DNA of 11,278 nt from JBIOJM01 sp044450785 (GTDB taxonomy: Bacteria > Planctomycetota > Planctomycetia > Isosphaerales > Isosphaeraceae). The stretch spans positions 1-11,278 of the forward strand of contig JBIOJM010000335.1 in the NCBI GenBank assembly GCA_044450785.1. The letters run 5' to 3'. Below are positions 1-8,984 of the stretch, piece after piece; the first letter of the stretch is position 1; every line of letters starts with the position of its first letter. The position numbers were made by a program, and so were the translations under genes. The notes under the pieces were generated by a model. The model was not told where the DNA came from and made no database searches. It saw nothing but the letters and a program-made list of their open reading frames with translations.

Positions 1-138
1 CCTCCACCGGCCGAGGGTACTTGGTGATCATCGCGGCCTCCTGCCAAGAGCTGAAAGTCCTTTCCCAAGTTGCTCAGATTACCGACCAAACCGCGTGCCA
101 AAAAGGCCAAATGCGACAGTTAATAAATTTCGTATCCT

Positions 139-145
139 AAGGGAG
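139..145 (+). promoter_or_regulatory. Ribosome binding site of the 61-residue protein
   Basis: AAGGGAG lies 10 bases before the ATG at 156. It supports translation of a short reading frame that could otherwise be taken as noise. The preceding bases (about 100-138) are AT-rich compared with the rest of the window and could hold the promoter, but no convincing -35/-10 pair is visible. Confidence 0.55.
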
Positions 146-155
146 CACCACTGCC

Positions 156-341
156 ATGAGCGGTCCAATCGTCCGAAAATACGGGTTCCCGAACTTCGAC
201 AAAATCTTCGGCGAACGTCCCCTCGAGCACGGTGTCGACGAGCCGGAGCAATCCAGAGAGCAAGCCGAAGAGGCAAGCCCCGCCAAACCCAAGAAGAAAG
301 TGTCGACCAAGCCCAAGAGCTCAAAGCCGAAGAAGTCGTAG
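156..341 (+). CDS. Small hypothetical protein with Lys/Pro/Ser-rich tail (61 aa)
   Basis: This reading frame has an ATG start and a well placed AAGGGAG 10 bases upstream. The first 27 residues (MSGPIVRKYGFPNFDKIFGE and on) look like an ordered N-terminal motif with several aromatics. Residues 28-43 are acidic, and residues 44-61 are a basic, Lys/Pro/Ser-rich tail with four KPK triplets. I see no signal peptide, membrane segment or cysteine. The split between a conserved-looking head and a low-complexity basic tail suggests binding to a nucleic acid or an acidic partner, but that is inference. I have an impression, not verified, that similar short proteins occur in planctomycetes. The function is unknown. 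A longer frame through the same bases (from 232) has no ribosome binding site and is dominated by Arg/Pro, so I treat it as a shadow. Confidence 0.65.
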   Translation: MSGPIVRKYGFPNFDKIFGERPLEHGVDEPEQSREQAEEASPAKPKKKVSTKPKSSKPKKS

Positions 342-444
342 ATATCCTGCCGCGCAAGCCGGTGGGATCGCACGCGCGACGCGGCCCGGGCACCCGGCCC
401 GAGTAGGTCTGGATGCCCCTTTGCCTTTTCTACGTCGGCGGGGT

Positions 445-1170
445 TCACTTGAAGATTTCATTGAGCAGGGAGGCGAGCCGGACTCCGGATCGAGCCAGCC
501 GATCGACGGCGAATGGGAGGTTCTCCTTTTCATAAGCGTCGCCCAGGGTGTCGCCCGGCCTCAGGATGACGTGAGTCCCCGGGACCAAGTAGGCGCGGCG
601 TCCCAGTTCCAGGCTCTCATCGGCCCAGTCTTCGACTTGCCCCTTGAGCCAGCGGCGCGACTCCGGTTGCCGGGCCAGGTCCTCGAGCTGACGCAGCAGT
701 GTCGGTTCGTCGCGGTAATTCCGGCTGAGAAGTCCGGAATCCCACACCTGGTGCAGATTGGTGTTGTCGTCGCGTCCATAACGAAGCTGAAGGTCGTTGC
801 CGCCCCGATCGTTTCGATCCGCCACATGCATCGGTTGATGCAGGTCCTGGACCAGATGGACGAAGAAACGAAGCGCCATCCGGCGCCGGGCGCGCGGGGC
901 ATGTTGATCGTTCAAGACGGTTCGAAATTCGGCGATCTTGGAGACGACGCATCCTTGGGGTCGGCAGAGACGAGAATCATAGCGCGGCGACGAGACCGGC
1001 ACGTTGACGTAGTGCCACGCGCCGCTGCCACGGATCTCACGGCCGTGCTCGTCGGCCCAGGTCGAGGCGTCCGCCAGCGATTCTTCCCGGTCGAGCAAGT
1101 CACGAATGAGCGCGCGAGCACGCGGGGTGAGAGTGAACGCATCAGCATAGACGGCGCGCGCGGCCTTCTG
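445..1170 (-). pseudogene. S1/P1 nuclease family protein, N-terminally truncated
   Basis: The encoded protein matches the S1/P1 family of zinc-dependent nucleases (secreted single-strand nuclease / 3'-nucleotidase fold). Visible zinc-site motifs, in order, are STWADE, WHYVN, FFVHLVQD, LHQPMH followed by DRGGND, and NLHQVWD. These supply most of the His/Asp ligands of the trinuclear zinc site. Intact members begin, after a signal peptide, with Trp and a WG-xx-GH motif whose Trp and His also bind zinc. Here the frame runs back through a recognisable LTPRARALIRDLL segment and then meets a TAG at 1171-1173, just where the GH motif should lie. There is no WG/GH motif, no signal peptide and no ATG. 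The only conventional start is a TTG at 1096-1098, which would give 217 residues and lose still more. The gene therefore lacks essential ligands and export, and is best read as a decaying remnant. It abuts the divergent SEC-C gene with almost no promoter space. A sequencing error or an unusual cytoplasmic variant is the alternative. Confidence 0.7.
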
Positions 1171-1226
1171 CTAGTGTGTCGATAAAGCCAGTAAACGCAG
1201 AACGTCTTTCTCCAGAAAGTCCCACG

Positions 1227-3467
1227 ATGGCGTTGGTCGAACCCTATGCGTCCTGTCCCTGCGGGAGCGGACAGAAGTATAAATGGTGCTGCCAGAAGGT
1301 CGAAGCCTACTCCGACCGCGCCCAGCGGCTCCTGGACAGCGGCCAGTATGAGGCAGCACTCAAACCACTGGAGGAAGGGCTGGCGAAGGTCCCCGAAAAT
1401 GCCTGGCTCCTGATGCGTAAAGCCATGGTCCACCTCCACCTCCACCAGGTCGAGGCCGCCAGGTTGCCTCTGCGAGTCCTACTCCAAAAAAATCCCTCCC
1501 ACCTGGGCGCATCGATCCTCTTGACACGGGTCGAGCTCGAGACGGATGGCCCCGTCGCCGCCGTCGCCCAGTTTCAGCAAGCGATGTCGGCCCGCCAGAC
1601 TGAAGAGCGCAAAGAGCTTGCGTCCCTGGCGTCATTCCTCGGGTCGTCGTTGAGCCAGGCGGGGTACACCGCGGCGGCGATCAAGCACCTGGAGCTCGCC
1701 GTCTCGATGGCAAGCGCTGATGACAAGCAGGATGTCGCATCGCTCCAGGCGATCAGAACGAACCCGGCGATTTCGCTCTGGGAGAAGAACCCCTATCGTC
1801 TTGGGCCGGCACCTGAGCACGTTTCCGAGCCGTTCCGTGAAGCGTTTGAGCGGGCCCTCGCGTGGGCCGGCGAAGGACTCTGGTCCGCGGCGGCCTCGGC
1901 GTTCGAATTACTGGCCACCGGTTCCGGCGCCGGGGTCGTCGCCGAACGCAACCGGGGTCTGTGCTGCCTCTGGCTGGCGGACCACGACGGCGCGGTGATG
2001 GCACTGCGGCGCTACATCACCCGCGCGGGGCCCACGAGCGAAGCGGTCGATCTCGAGGCCCTCTGCCAGAGTATCGAAGAGCCTCCCCCCCACGATCTCG
2101 TCGAGTTCGTTCAGCTTACCTGGCCGATCCGGAACCGGGACGGGCTGCTGGCCGCCCTGCGAGCCGACAAAACCTGCGAGGAAGGCCGTATTCGACCGGT
2201 CGATCCCAGCGATCCGAAGTCGCCCGAGGTCGTGCGATTTTTCATTCTCGATCGGCCCCGGGTCGCGGCCAAGCCTGGACTCACCCGGCAGGAGATTCCC
2301 TTGGTCGACGGCCAGGTGCTCGTCGACAAGGATACCGTCATCCTCGAAGCCCATGACGACGGAGGGCTCGATGACTTGGTCGAGCGGTTCACAGCCGCGG
2401 CGGGTTTGAATATCCCCCCGGCCCATCCTCGCACCAAGGTGATCGGCCACGAGCAACGATACCTGCTGGCCTTGAGCCACCGCTGGCAGGTCCCCGACGG
2501 AGTCTCGGAACAAGACGAAGATCGGCTCAACCTCGAGCAACTTGCTCATCTTGTCGGCGAGATCTGGCCCAAGACGCTCCACCCGTCGCTGCGCTGGCGA
2601 TCGCCCCTCGAGGCCGCCCGAGCCGGCGATGCCGAAACAGCCCTGCGCGCAGCCGTCCGCCAACTGGAAGCATCCCACGAGGTCCTCGGCGGCCTGGTCG
2701 ACTGGGACCAGTTCCGATCGAAGCTCCACCTCAAACCAGAGCCCGCCATCGAGCCTGATCGGCTGGACATCGCCCAGCTTCACCTATCTCGGTTGTCGTT
2801 GATCCCGGTCGAGCGGCTCGACGACGACGACCAGGTCCTCGCCCTCTTCCATCACTCCCGCCAATGGGGGGTTCGCTCCGTGATGAATCGGGTCGGCCGG
2901 CTCATCGATCAGCGACCCTCTCTTCTCATCAAGGGCGGAATCCAACCAATCACCCTCTACGGCGAGCTCGCGCTCGACGCCGCGCAGCGAAACGATCGCG
3001 CCCAAGCGGAGAGCTGGCTCGCGCGCGGGCGCCAGTCCGACCCGCCACAGAAGCGTTCCGCACACGCACTCGCCTGGGAGATGATCGACCTTCAGCTCAA
3101 GATGGTGCTCGACCTACCCGAGGTCTGGGTGCCCTTCCTCGCCGCCCTCTTCGAGCGGTACAGCGGCAGTCGAGAAGCGACCTCCGCCCTGCTCCTTCGA
3201 CTCGTCAATCTCGGGCTCGTTCAAGCCGTCGCGGACCCGAATCGCCCGAATCAGATTGTCCTCGACACCCGCATCCTGGAAGACTACCTGACCCGATACG
3301 GCCCACGGATCACGACCGTCGCCGGAGAATCGGGCCAGGCCGCGGCGCGTGGCGAAATCTGGACGCCGGACGCCGGCGCCGCACGCACGCCGATCTGGAC
3401 GCCGGGCTCCGCATCCCCCTCCAACCCAGGCGGTGAGAAGCCGAAGATCATCCTGCCGGGGCGTTGA
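1227..3467 (+). CDS. SEC-C motif and TPR-repeat protein (746 aa)
   Basis: The N-terminus carries a textbook SEC-C zinc motif at residues 10-22 (CPCGSGQKYKWCC), the metal-binding module also found at the SecA C-terminus. Residues about 30-200 are helical pairs with TPR character (for example the stretches around SGQYEAALKPLEEGLAKVP and AAIKHLELA). More TPR-like helices occur around 215-285 and 620-680. The middle (about 330-520) is not recognised. The C-terminus has IWTP at 711-714, IWTPG at 723-727 and KPKIILPGR at the end, a short motif repeated in degenerate form. The ATG at 1227 is preferred because it puts the SEC-C motif directly at the N-terminus. An in-frame GTG at 1176 would add 17 residues and would sit almost on the opposing nuclease remnant. 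The ribosome binding site is weak. There is no signal peptide or membrane helix, so the protein is probably a cytoplasmic scaffold. Partner and process are unknown. Confidence 0.85.
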   Translation: MALVEPYASCPCGSGQKYKWCCQKVEAYSDRAQRLLDSGQYEAALKPLEEGLAKVPENAWLLMRKAMVHLHLHQVEAARLPLRVLLQKNPSHLGASILLTRVELETDGPVAAVAQFQQAMSARQTEERKELASLASFLGSSLSQAGYTAAAIKHLELAVSMASADDKQDVASLQAIRTNPAISLWEKNPYRLGPAPEHVSEPFREAFERALAWAGEGLWSAAASAFELLATGSGAGVVAERNRGLCCLWLADHDGAVMALRRYITRAGPTSEAVDLEALCQSIEEPPPHDLVEFVQLTWPIRNRDGLLAALRADKTCEEGRIRPVDPSDPKSPEVVRFFILDRPRVAAKPGLTRQEIPLVDGQVLVDKDTVILEAHDDGGLDDLVERFTAAAGLNIPPAHPRTKVIGHEQRYLLALSHRWQVPDGVSEQDEDRLNLEQLAHLVGEIWPKTLHPSLRWRSPLEAARAGDAETALRAAVRQLEASHEVLGGLVDWDQFRSKLHLKPEPAIEPDRLDIAQLHLSRLSLIPVERLDDDDQVLALFHHSRQWGVRSVMNRVGRLIDQRPSLLIKGGIQPITLYGELALDAAQRNDRAQAESWLARGRQSDPPQKRSAHALAWEMIDLQLKMVLDLPEVWVPFLAALFERYSGSREATSALLLRLVNLGLVQAVADPNRPNQIVLDTRILEDYLTRYGPRITTVAGESGQAAARGEIWTPDAGAARTPIWTPGSASPSNPGGEKPKIILPGR

Positions 3468-3494
3468 TCGAACAAAGTTCCAACATTGGTTCGC

Positions 3495-3524
3495 TTGACA
3501 GCCAACGGAACTCGGAGTTGTAAT
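3495..3524 (+). promoter_or_regulatory. Candidate sigma70-type promoter
   Basis: A perfect TTGACA (3495-3500) is followed after 18 bases by TGTAAT (3519-3524), a fair -10 element. If used, it would give a 5' untranslated region of roughly 320 bases before prkA. Planctomycete promoters often diverge from this consensus, so this is only a candidate. Confidence 0.3.
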
Positions 3525-3668
3525 GAATACGGCGGGTATGCGTCCGAACCGAAACGGCTTCCCGTCCGTGGTGTGTTTGCGAGCGTGGAGACCACATCGT
3601 CCGTTCCACCGGACTTTTTTGATATGCGACGAACCCGAAAGCCGCTGACTCGTTCGGGCATCCCTCAT

Positions 3669-3689
3669 CGTTGACATGGCGCGTTGACA
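3669..3689 (+). repeat. Direct repeat CGTTGACA x2 in the prkA leader
   Basis: CGTTGACA occurs at 3669-3676 and again at 3682-3689, 13 bases apart start to start. Both copies contain a -35-like TTGACA, but neither has a good -10 element at 16-18 bases. The repeat may be overlapping promoter attempts, a regulator half-site pair, or chance. Confidence 0.4.
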
Positions 3690-3770
3690 ATTTGGCCCAG
3701 CCCTCACATCGAGTTGATGAGGGCGCCTCATCCGTGCGCGCCGGAGCCGGCTTGGGGCGAGGTGCGGCCC

Positions 3771-3800
3771 GATGAGCGGGGCCCTGACTGACCCCTCGTC
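3771..3800 (+). other. Possible leader hairpin upstream of prkA
   Basis: GATGA-(gc bulge)-GGGG at 3771-3781 can pair with CCCC-TCGTC at 3792-3800, with one G-T pair, around a 10-base loop. It lies about 38 bases before the prkA ribosome binding site. No clear T-run follows, so it is not a convincing terminator. It could be an mRNA structure or chance in GC-rich DNA. Confidence 0.25.
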
Positions 3801-3837
3801 GTTCTTTACCGCGGCAGCGCCGGAGGGTGCCACCTTC

Positions 3838-3844
3838 AGGAGGG
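3838..3844 (+). promoter_or_regulatory. Strong ribosome binding site of prkA
   Basis: AGGAGGG lies 9 bases before the ATG at 3854. It fixes the start there and excludes the in-frame ATG at 3827, which has no such signal and would place the site inside the coding region. Confidence 0.8.
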
Positions 3845-3853
3845 AAACATCTC

Positions 3854-5914
<2,061 letters not shown>

Positions 5915-5930
5915 GGTCGATCCCCTTACC

Positions 5931-5953
5931 TTGGGCAGTTTTCCCCGGCCCAA
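5931..5953 (+). other. Short hairpin between prkA and the nucleotidyltransferase gene
   Basis: TTGGGC (5931-5936) and GCCCAA (5948-5953) form a perfect 6-base stem with an 11-base loop, 16 bases after the prkA stop. No T-run follows, so it is not a standard terminator. It may stabilise the prkA message end or be chance. Confidence 0.3.
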
Positions 5954-5973
5954 ACACGATCGGGCAAAGCTCG

Positions 5974-6642
5974 ATGGAAACCGCACCCAACACTCAAGAC
6001 ATCCTGACCTACGAGCAGCGCCTCAGGCTCGATCGGAGCTGGAGCATGGACGAGGGCGACCGGCATTTCCAGCACGACAGCCTGGTCTTCAGGACCTTGC
6101 GGAAGATCGCCCGTCGACTGGAGGACCTCGGCGTCCCTTATGCCGTCGCCGGCGGCATGGCGCTCGAGGCGCACGGGTTCCGCCGTCTGACCGTCGATGT
6201 CGATATCTTGGTAAACCGTGACGGACTCAAGACCATCCATGAAAAACTCGCTGGCCCCGGCTACATCCAGCCCTTCTCCGGCAGCAAACACCTCCGCGAC
6301 ACCGAGCACGGCGTCCGCATCGAGTTCCTGGTCGCGGGCGAATTCCCGGGCGACGGCAAGCCCAAAGCGGTGGCCTTTCCGGAGCCCGAAGCGGTCGGTG
6401 TCGGGATCAATGGGGTCCGCTATTTGAGCCTGCCGAGCCTTGTCGAGCTCAAGCTTGCCTCGGGGATGACCAACCTTGGCCGGATGAAGGACCTTGCCGA
6501 TGTTCAGGAGCTGATCAAGGCGATTGGCCTCTCCGCCGAGTTCGCCGTCGAGCTGAACCCTTACGTCCGTGACAAGTTCCTCGAGCTCTGGCAGGGCATC
6601 CGCGACTCCCCCGTCGGGCCGATCGAGCCCTGGCCGGAATGA
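5974..6642 (+). CDS. Nucleotidyltransferase, AbiEii/MNT-like fold (222 aa)
   Basis: The protein shows the pol-beta nucleotidyltransferase pattern. A Gly-Gly motif (AVAGGMALE, Gly60-Gly61) is followed by DVD at 75-77, the usual metal-binding Asp pair. IEFL around Glu117 occupies the place of the third carboxylate, where Glu replaces the usual Asp. Downstream, LPSLVELKLASGM (Lys160) and GRMKDLADVQEL (Lys172, Asp173, Asp176) match the helical motif common in AbiEii-like and related stand-alone nucleotidyltransferases. Such proteins transfer NMP to a protein, RNA or small molecule. Some are toxins (AbiEii), while MNT-type antitoxins AMPylate HEPN toxins. No AbiEi or HEPN partner sits beside it, so a toxin-antitoxin role is not supported. 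It starts 59 bases after prkA on the same strand, with a weak ribosome binding site, and may be cotranscribed. Its target is unknown. Confidence 0.8.
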   Translation: METAPNTQDILTYEQRLRLDRSWSMDEGDRHFQHDSLVFRTLRKIARRLEDLGVPYAVAGGMALEAHGFRRLTVDVDILVNRDGLKTIHEKLAGPGYIQPFSGSKHLRDTEHGVRIEFLVAGEFPGDGKPKAVAFPEPEAVGVGINGVRYLSLPSLVELKLASGMTNLGRMKDLADVQELIKAIGLSAEFAVELNPYVRDKFLELWQGIRDSPVGPIEPWPE

Positions 6643-6973
6643 CCCGGTCAACGTACCCCAAAGCGCCCGTTTGCTTGCGAAAATGAAATCCTGCGTGCAT
6701 TTGGCTTGGACACGGAAGGGCTCAAGGAATACAATTTGCTAGGGGACACACGGGGGCATCGGCACTGGCAACCGGACAGAGAACACGCCGAACCGTCCTC
6801 GACCCGCACCTACCCGTCACTCCCAGGCAGATCATCCCCAGACGATCTTTTGTTTTTCGGCTCGGTGGACCGCTGAAGCCGGAGCGCTTTGTGCTGCGCG
6901 TCCGGGCAGGCAGTGAACCAACTGGTGGCAGTCGTACCAGGGCCGCGATCTCAAGCGGCGAGGATCGAATAGC
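6643..6973. other. 331-base gap before yhbH, no recognisable gene
   Basis: After the nucleotidyltransferase TGA, the same frame stays open for 77 codons to a TGA at 6874-6876, reading NEILRAFGLDTEGLKEYNLL near the middle, but it has no start codon or ribosome binding site. A minus-strand frame (6722-7063) crosses into yhbH, has atypical composition and is taken as a shadow. No terminator or promoter stands out. The gap may hold a promoter for yhbH or the eroded remains of an inserted gene. Confidence 0.5.
6960..6964 (+). promoter_or_regulatory. Ribosome binding site deciding the GTG start of yhbH
   Basis: GAGGA lies 9 bases before the GTG at 6974. The protein begins MVRKIDRD, the usual N-terminus of Bacillus-type YhbH proteins, so the GTG start is supported by both signal and homology. 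Confidence 0.6.
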
Positions 6974-8077
6974 GTGGTTCGAAAAATCGATCGTGACGCC
7001 AATCGGTTCAAACAGATCGTCCGCGGCAAGATCAAGTCGGACCTGCGTAAGTACATCACGCACGGCGAGATGATCGGCAAGACCGGGGGCGAGTTCGTCT
7101 CGATCCCCTTACCGCAGATCGAGATCCCCGAGTTTCGCTACGGTACCAAGAACCGCGGCGGTGTCGGCCAAGGGCCCGGCGACGTCGGTACGCCGATCGG
7201 CCGCTCCGGCGACGGCGATGCCGGCACCGGCGCCGGCGACGCCCCCGGCCAGCACATCCTCGAGGTCGAGCTGACCATGGACGACCTCGCCCAGATCTTG
7301 GGCGAAGAGCTGGCCTTGCCCCGAATCGCGCCCAAGGGACGGGCCAACATCGTCGAGGAAAAAGACCGCTACACCGGCATCCGCCAGACCGGCCCCGAAA
7401 GCCTGCGCCACTTCAAGCGAACCTACAAGAAAGCCCTCAAGCGCCAGATTGCCTCCAACACCTACGACCCGCGCGAGCCGCTCGTCATCCCGATCCGTGA
7501 GGATAAACTCTATCGTTCGTGGAACCCGATCTCCCTCCCGCAATTCAATGCGGTCGTCCTTTATCTCATGGACGTCTCCGGCTCGATGACCGACGACCAG
7601 AAAGAGATCGTCCGGGCCGAATCGTTCTGGATCGACGCCTGGCTCAAGAGCCAGTACGACGGCGTGACCACTCGCTACATCATCCACGACGCGGTGGCGC
7701 GTGAGGTCGACGAGCACACTTTCTACCACACCCGCGAAAGCGGCGGCACCCGCATCAGCTCGGCCTACAACCTCGCGAACAAGATCATCGACGACCAGCA
7801 CCCCCAGATCGACTGGAACATCTACGTCTTCCATTTCTCCGACGGCGACAACTGGGGTGAAGACAACCGCCACTGCATCAGCCTGCTCCGCGACCATCTC
7901 CTCCCCAAGTGCAACCTGTTCTGCTACGGACAGGTCGAAAGCCCTTACGGCTCGGGCGAATTCTATCGCGAGCTCGAAGAGGCCTTCGAGGAGGAGGAAA
8001 ACCTGGCTCTCTCGGAAATCCGCAATAAAGAAGGCATCTACGACTCGATCAAGGAGTTCCTGGGGCGGGGACGATGA
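6974..8077 (+). CDS. yhbH: YhbH/YeaH family (DUF444) VWA-domain protein (367 aa)
   Basis: The N-terminal motif VRKIDRDANRFKQIVRGKIK and IPLPQIEIPEFRYG are typical of DUF444 proteins of the Bacillus YhbH type. A Gly/Asp-rich linker (about 62-92) precedes the LEVELTMDDLAQILGEELALP segment. The C-terminal half is a von Willebrand A domain with a complete MIDAS: DVSGS (Asp200, Ser202, Ser204), the GGT Thr259, and SDGDNW (Asp290). VWA domains bind partner proteins through a metal ion, and AAA+/VWA pairs usually work together, which fits PrkA as the ATPase partner. DUF444 proteins occur with PrkA and SpoVR across bacteria and are tied to stress or sporulation programmes, but the molecular role is not settled. 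The last residues (LGRGR then TGA) may arise from a one-base shift: a neighbouring frame continues 22 codons to 8138 with good coding character (see findings). Confidence 0.93.
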   Translation: MVRKIDRDANRFKQIVRGKIKSDLRKYITHGEMIGKTGGEFVSIPLPQIEIPEFRYGTKNRGGVGQGPGDVGTPIGRSGDGDAGTGAGDAPGQHILEVELTMDDLAQILGEELALPRIAPKGRANIVEEKDRYTGIRQTGPESLRHFKRTYKKALKRQIASNTYDPREPLVIPIREDKLYRSWNPISLPQFNAVVLYLMDVSGSMTDDQKEIVRAESFWIDAWLKSQYDGVTTRYIIHDAVAREVDEHTFYHTRESGGTRISSAYNLANKIIDDQHPQIDWNIYVFHFSDGDNWGEDNRHCISLLRDHLLPKCNLFCYGQVESPYGSGEFYRELEEAFEEEENLALSEIRNKEGIYDSIKEFLGRGR

Positions 8078-8138
8078 ACTCGAGAAGAAGCTGGATCTGG
8101 CCGAGGCGGAGGCGAAATACAACGCCGCGAAATCATAG
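8078..8138 (+). other. Possible out-of-frame 3' remnant of yhbH
   Basis: In the frame one base away from yhbH, codons from 8070 read DDELEKKLDLAEAEAKYN and end at a TAG at 8136-8138. The composition (Glu/Lys/Ala/Leu helix, mostly G/C in third positions) looks coding. Removing one G from the run at 8067-8070 would fuse it to yhbH, giving 387 residues. No separate start or ribosome binding site is visible. Confidence 0.4.
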
Positions 8139-8215
8139 TCGCCCGCGAGCCTCTCCGCCATGATTAACCCGTAACGGAGAATGTCTTCAACCGACCGAGA
8201 GTCGAGCTCAGAACC

Positions 8216-8902
8216 ATGGCGACAGCGACCATCAAGCCAACTCGAGAGGCAGACGGCGACCAGTGCGTCGAATTCCGCGACATTGGCTGGAAAGGGTACT
8301 CGACGCTCTTGAGACTGCGCGGCGAACGCTCATTTCCCCAGATGGTCTACCTCGATGGGACAGTGTGGCTCATGTCTCATCAGTTTGCACACGAACGTCT
8401 CAAGATAAGGTTAGGATGCGTCGTTGAAGCGATCGTCGTAGAGCTCGACATTCCCTTCATCGCGGCCGCCTCGACGACCTTTCGGCGTCGGATCAAGCGC
8501 GGCGGCGTCGAAGGGGACCAGACCTACTACATGGCCAATGAAGCGCGTGTGCGCGGCAAGAACAAGCTCCACCTCAAGACCGACCCGCCTCCCGACCTGG
8601 CAATCGAGGCCGTTTACAGCCACGACGCCGACGCGGCGATCGAGGTCTACCGCCGGTTCAGAGTGCCTGAGGTCTGGGTCTGCGACGAGGCCGAGCTGGT
8701 CATCCTGGTCCTGCAACCGAACGGGCAGTACGCCGCTTGCGCAACCAGCGCGGCCTTCCCATTCCTCTCGGCTGATGAAGTGTTCGACTGGGTGAGTCGG
8801 CCACAAACGGTGTCCGAGACCGAGTGGATCAAGCAGCTCCGGGCCTGGGTCAAAAAGACCCTAAAGCCACGCGTCCGCCGCCAAGACCAGAATCCGGTTT
8901 GA
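8216..8902 (+). CDS. Uma2 family protein (DUF820, PD-(D/E)XK nuclease fold; 228 aa)
   Basis: The layout is that of the Uma2/DUF820 restriction-endonuclease-like family, which is expanded in cyanobacteria and planctomycetes. Visible are GGVEGDQTYYMANEARVRGK (97-114, with Asp101), PPPDLAIEA (125-132, with Asp127 and Glu131), the YRRFRVPEVWVCDE signature (145-158), and the closing AAFPFLSADEV. Members usually read EPDE where this protein has EGDQ, and a Lys or Arg four residues before the Tyr where this protein has Ala141. The active site may therefore be altered. The biological role of Uma2 proteins is largely unknown; nuclease activity is inferred from fold. The gene lies alone between yhbH and spoVR, 138 bases after the yhbH stop. 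There is no good ribosome binding site before ATG 8216, so expression may be low or the start imperfect. Confidence 0.8.
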   Translation: MATATIKPTREADGDQCVEFRDIGWKGYSTLLRLRGERSFPQMVYLDGTVWLMSHQFAHERLKIRLGCVVEAIVVELDIPFIAAASTTFRRRIKRGGVEGDQTYYMANEARVRGKNKLHLKTDPPPDLAIEAVYSHDADAAIEVYRRFRVPEVWVCDEAELVILVLQPNGQYAACATSAAFPFLSADEVFDWVSRPQTVSETEWIKQLRAWVKKTLKPRVRRQDQNPV

Positions 8903-8973
8903 CAAGAAAACCCAACAACACCGGCCTCGAGATCGTACGAAGAGAGGGAAACCGGCTGATCTTTAGTCTTCTG

Positions 8974-8984
8974 GGACGAAGTCC
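8974..8984 (+). other. Mini-hairpin touching the spoVR start
   Basis: GGAC-GAA-GTCC forms a 4-base stem with a 3-base loop ending directly at the ATG (8985). It includes the GGGA (8973-8976) that would serve as ribosome binding site. If it forms, it could restrain initiation. It is short and may be chance. Confidence 0.25.

Larger units (their letters stand above)
3468..3853. other. 386-base leader between the SEC-C gene and prkA, no gene seen
   Basis: No frame here has both a ribosome binding site and protein-like composition. The short frames present are shadows or run into prkA. The base composition is more mixed than in the coding parts, with T-runs such as the one at 3615-3620. The stretch holds a promoter candidate (3495-3524), a CGTTGACA direct repeat (3669-3689) and a hairpin (3771-3800), each listed separately. 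Its length suggests that it carries the regulation of the prkA cluster, possibly with a long 5' untranslated region. Confidence 0.6.

Noticed and set aside
232..1185. Long plus-strand frame of 317 codons opposite the nuclease remnant
   Set aside because: Its Arg/Pro-rich start and lack of any family signature mark it as a shadow. The opposite strand carries clear S1/P1 motifs.
5974..6642. Nucleotidyltransferase as half of an AbiE or HEPN-MNT toxin-antitoxin pair
   Set aside because: Neither neighbour is an AbiEi antitoxin or a HEPN protein, so a pair cannot be supported here.
6722..7063. Minus-strand frame of 113 codons across the gap and the yhbH start
   Set aside because: It overlaps the supported yhbH start, has no ribosome binding site and shows no motif.
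7109..8161. Minus-strand frame of 350 codons opposite yhbH
   Set aside because: Low-complexity Ala/Val/Asp composition, and the VWA protein on the plus strand is certain.
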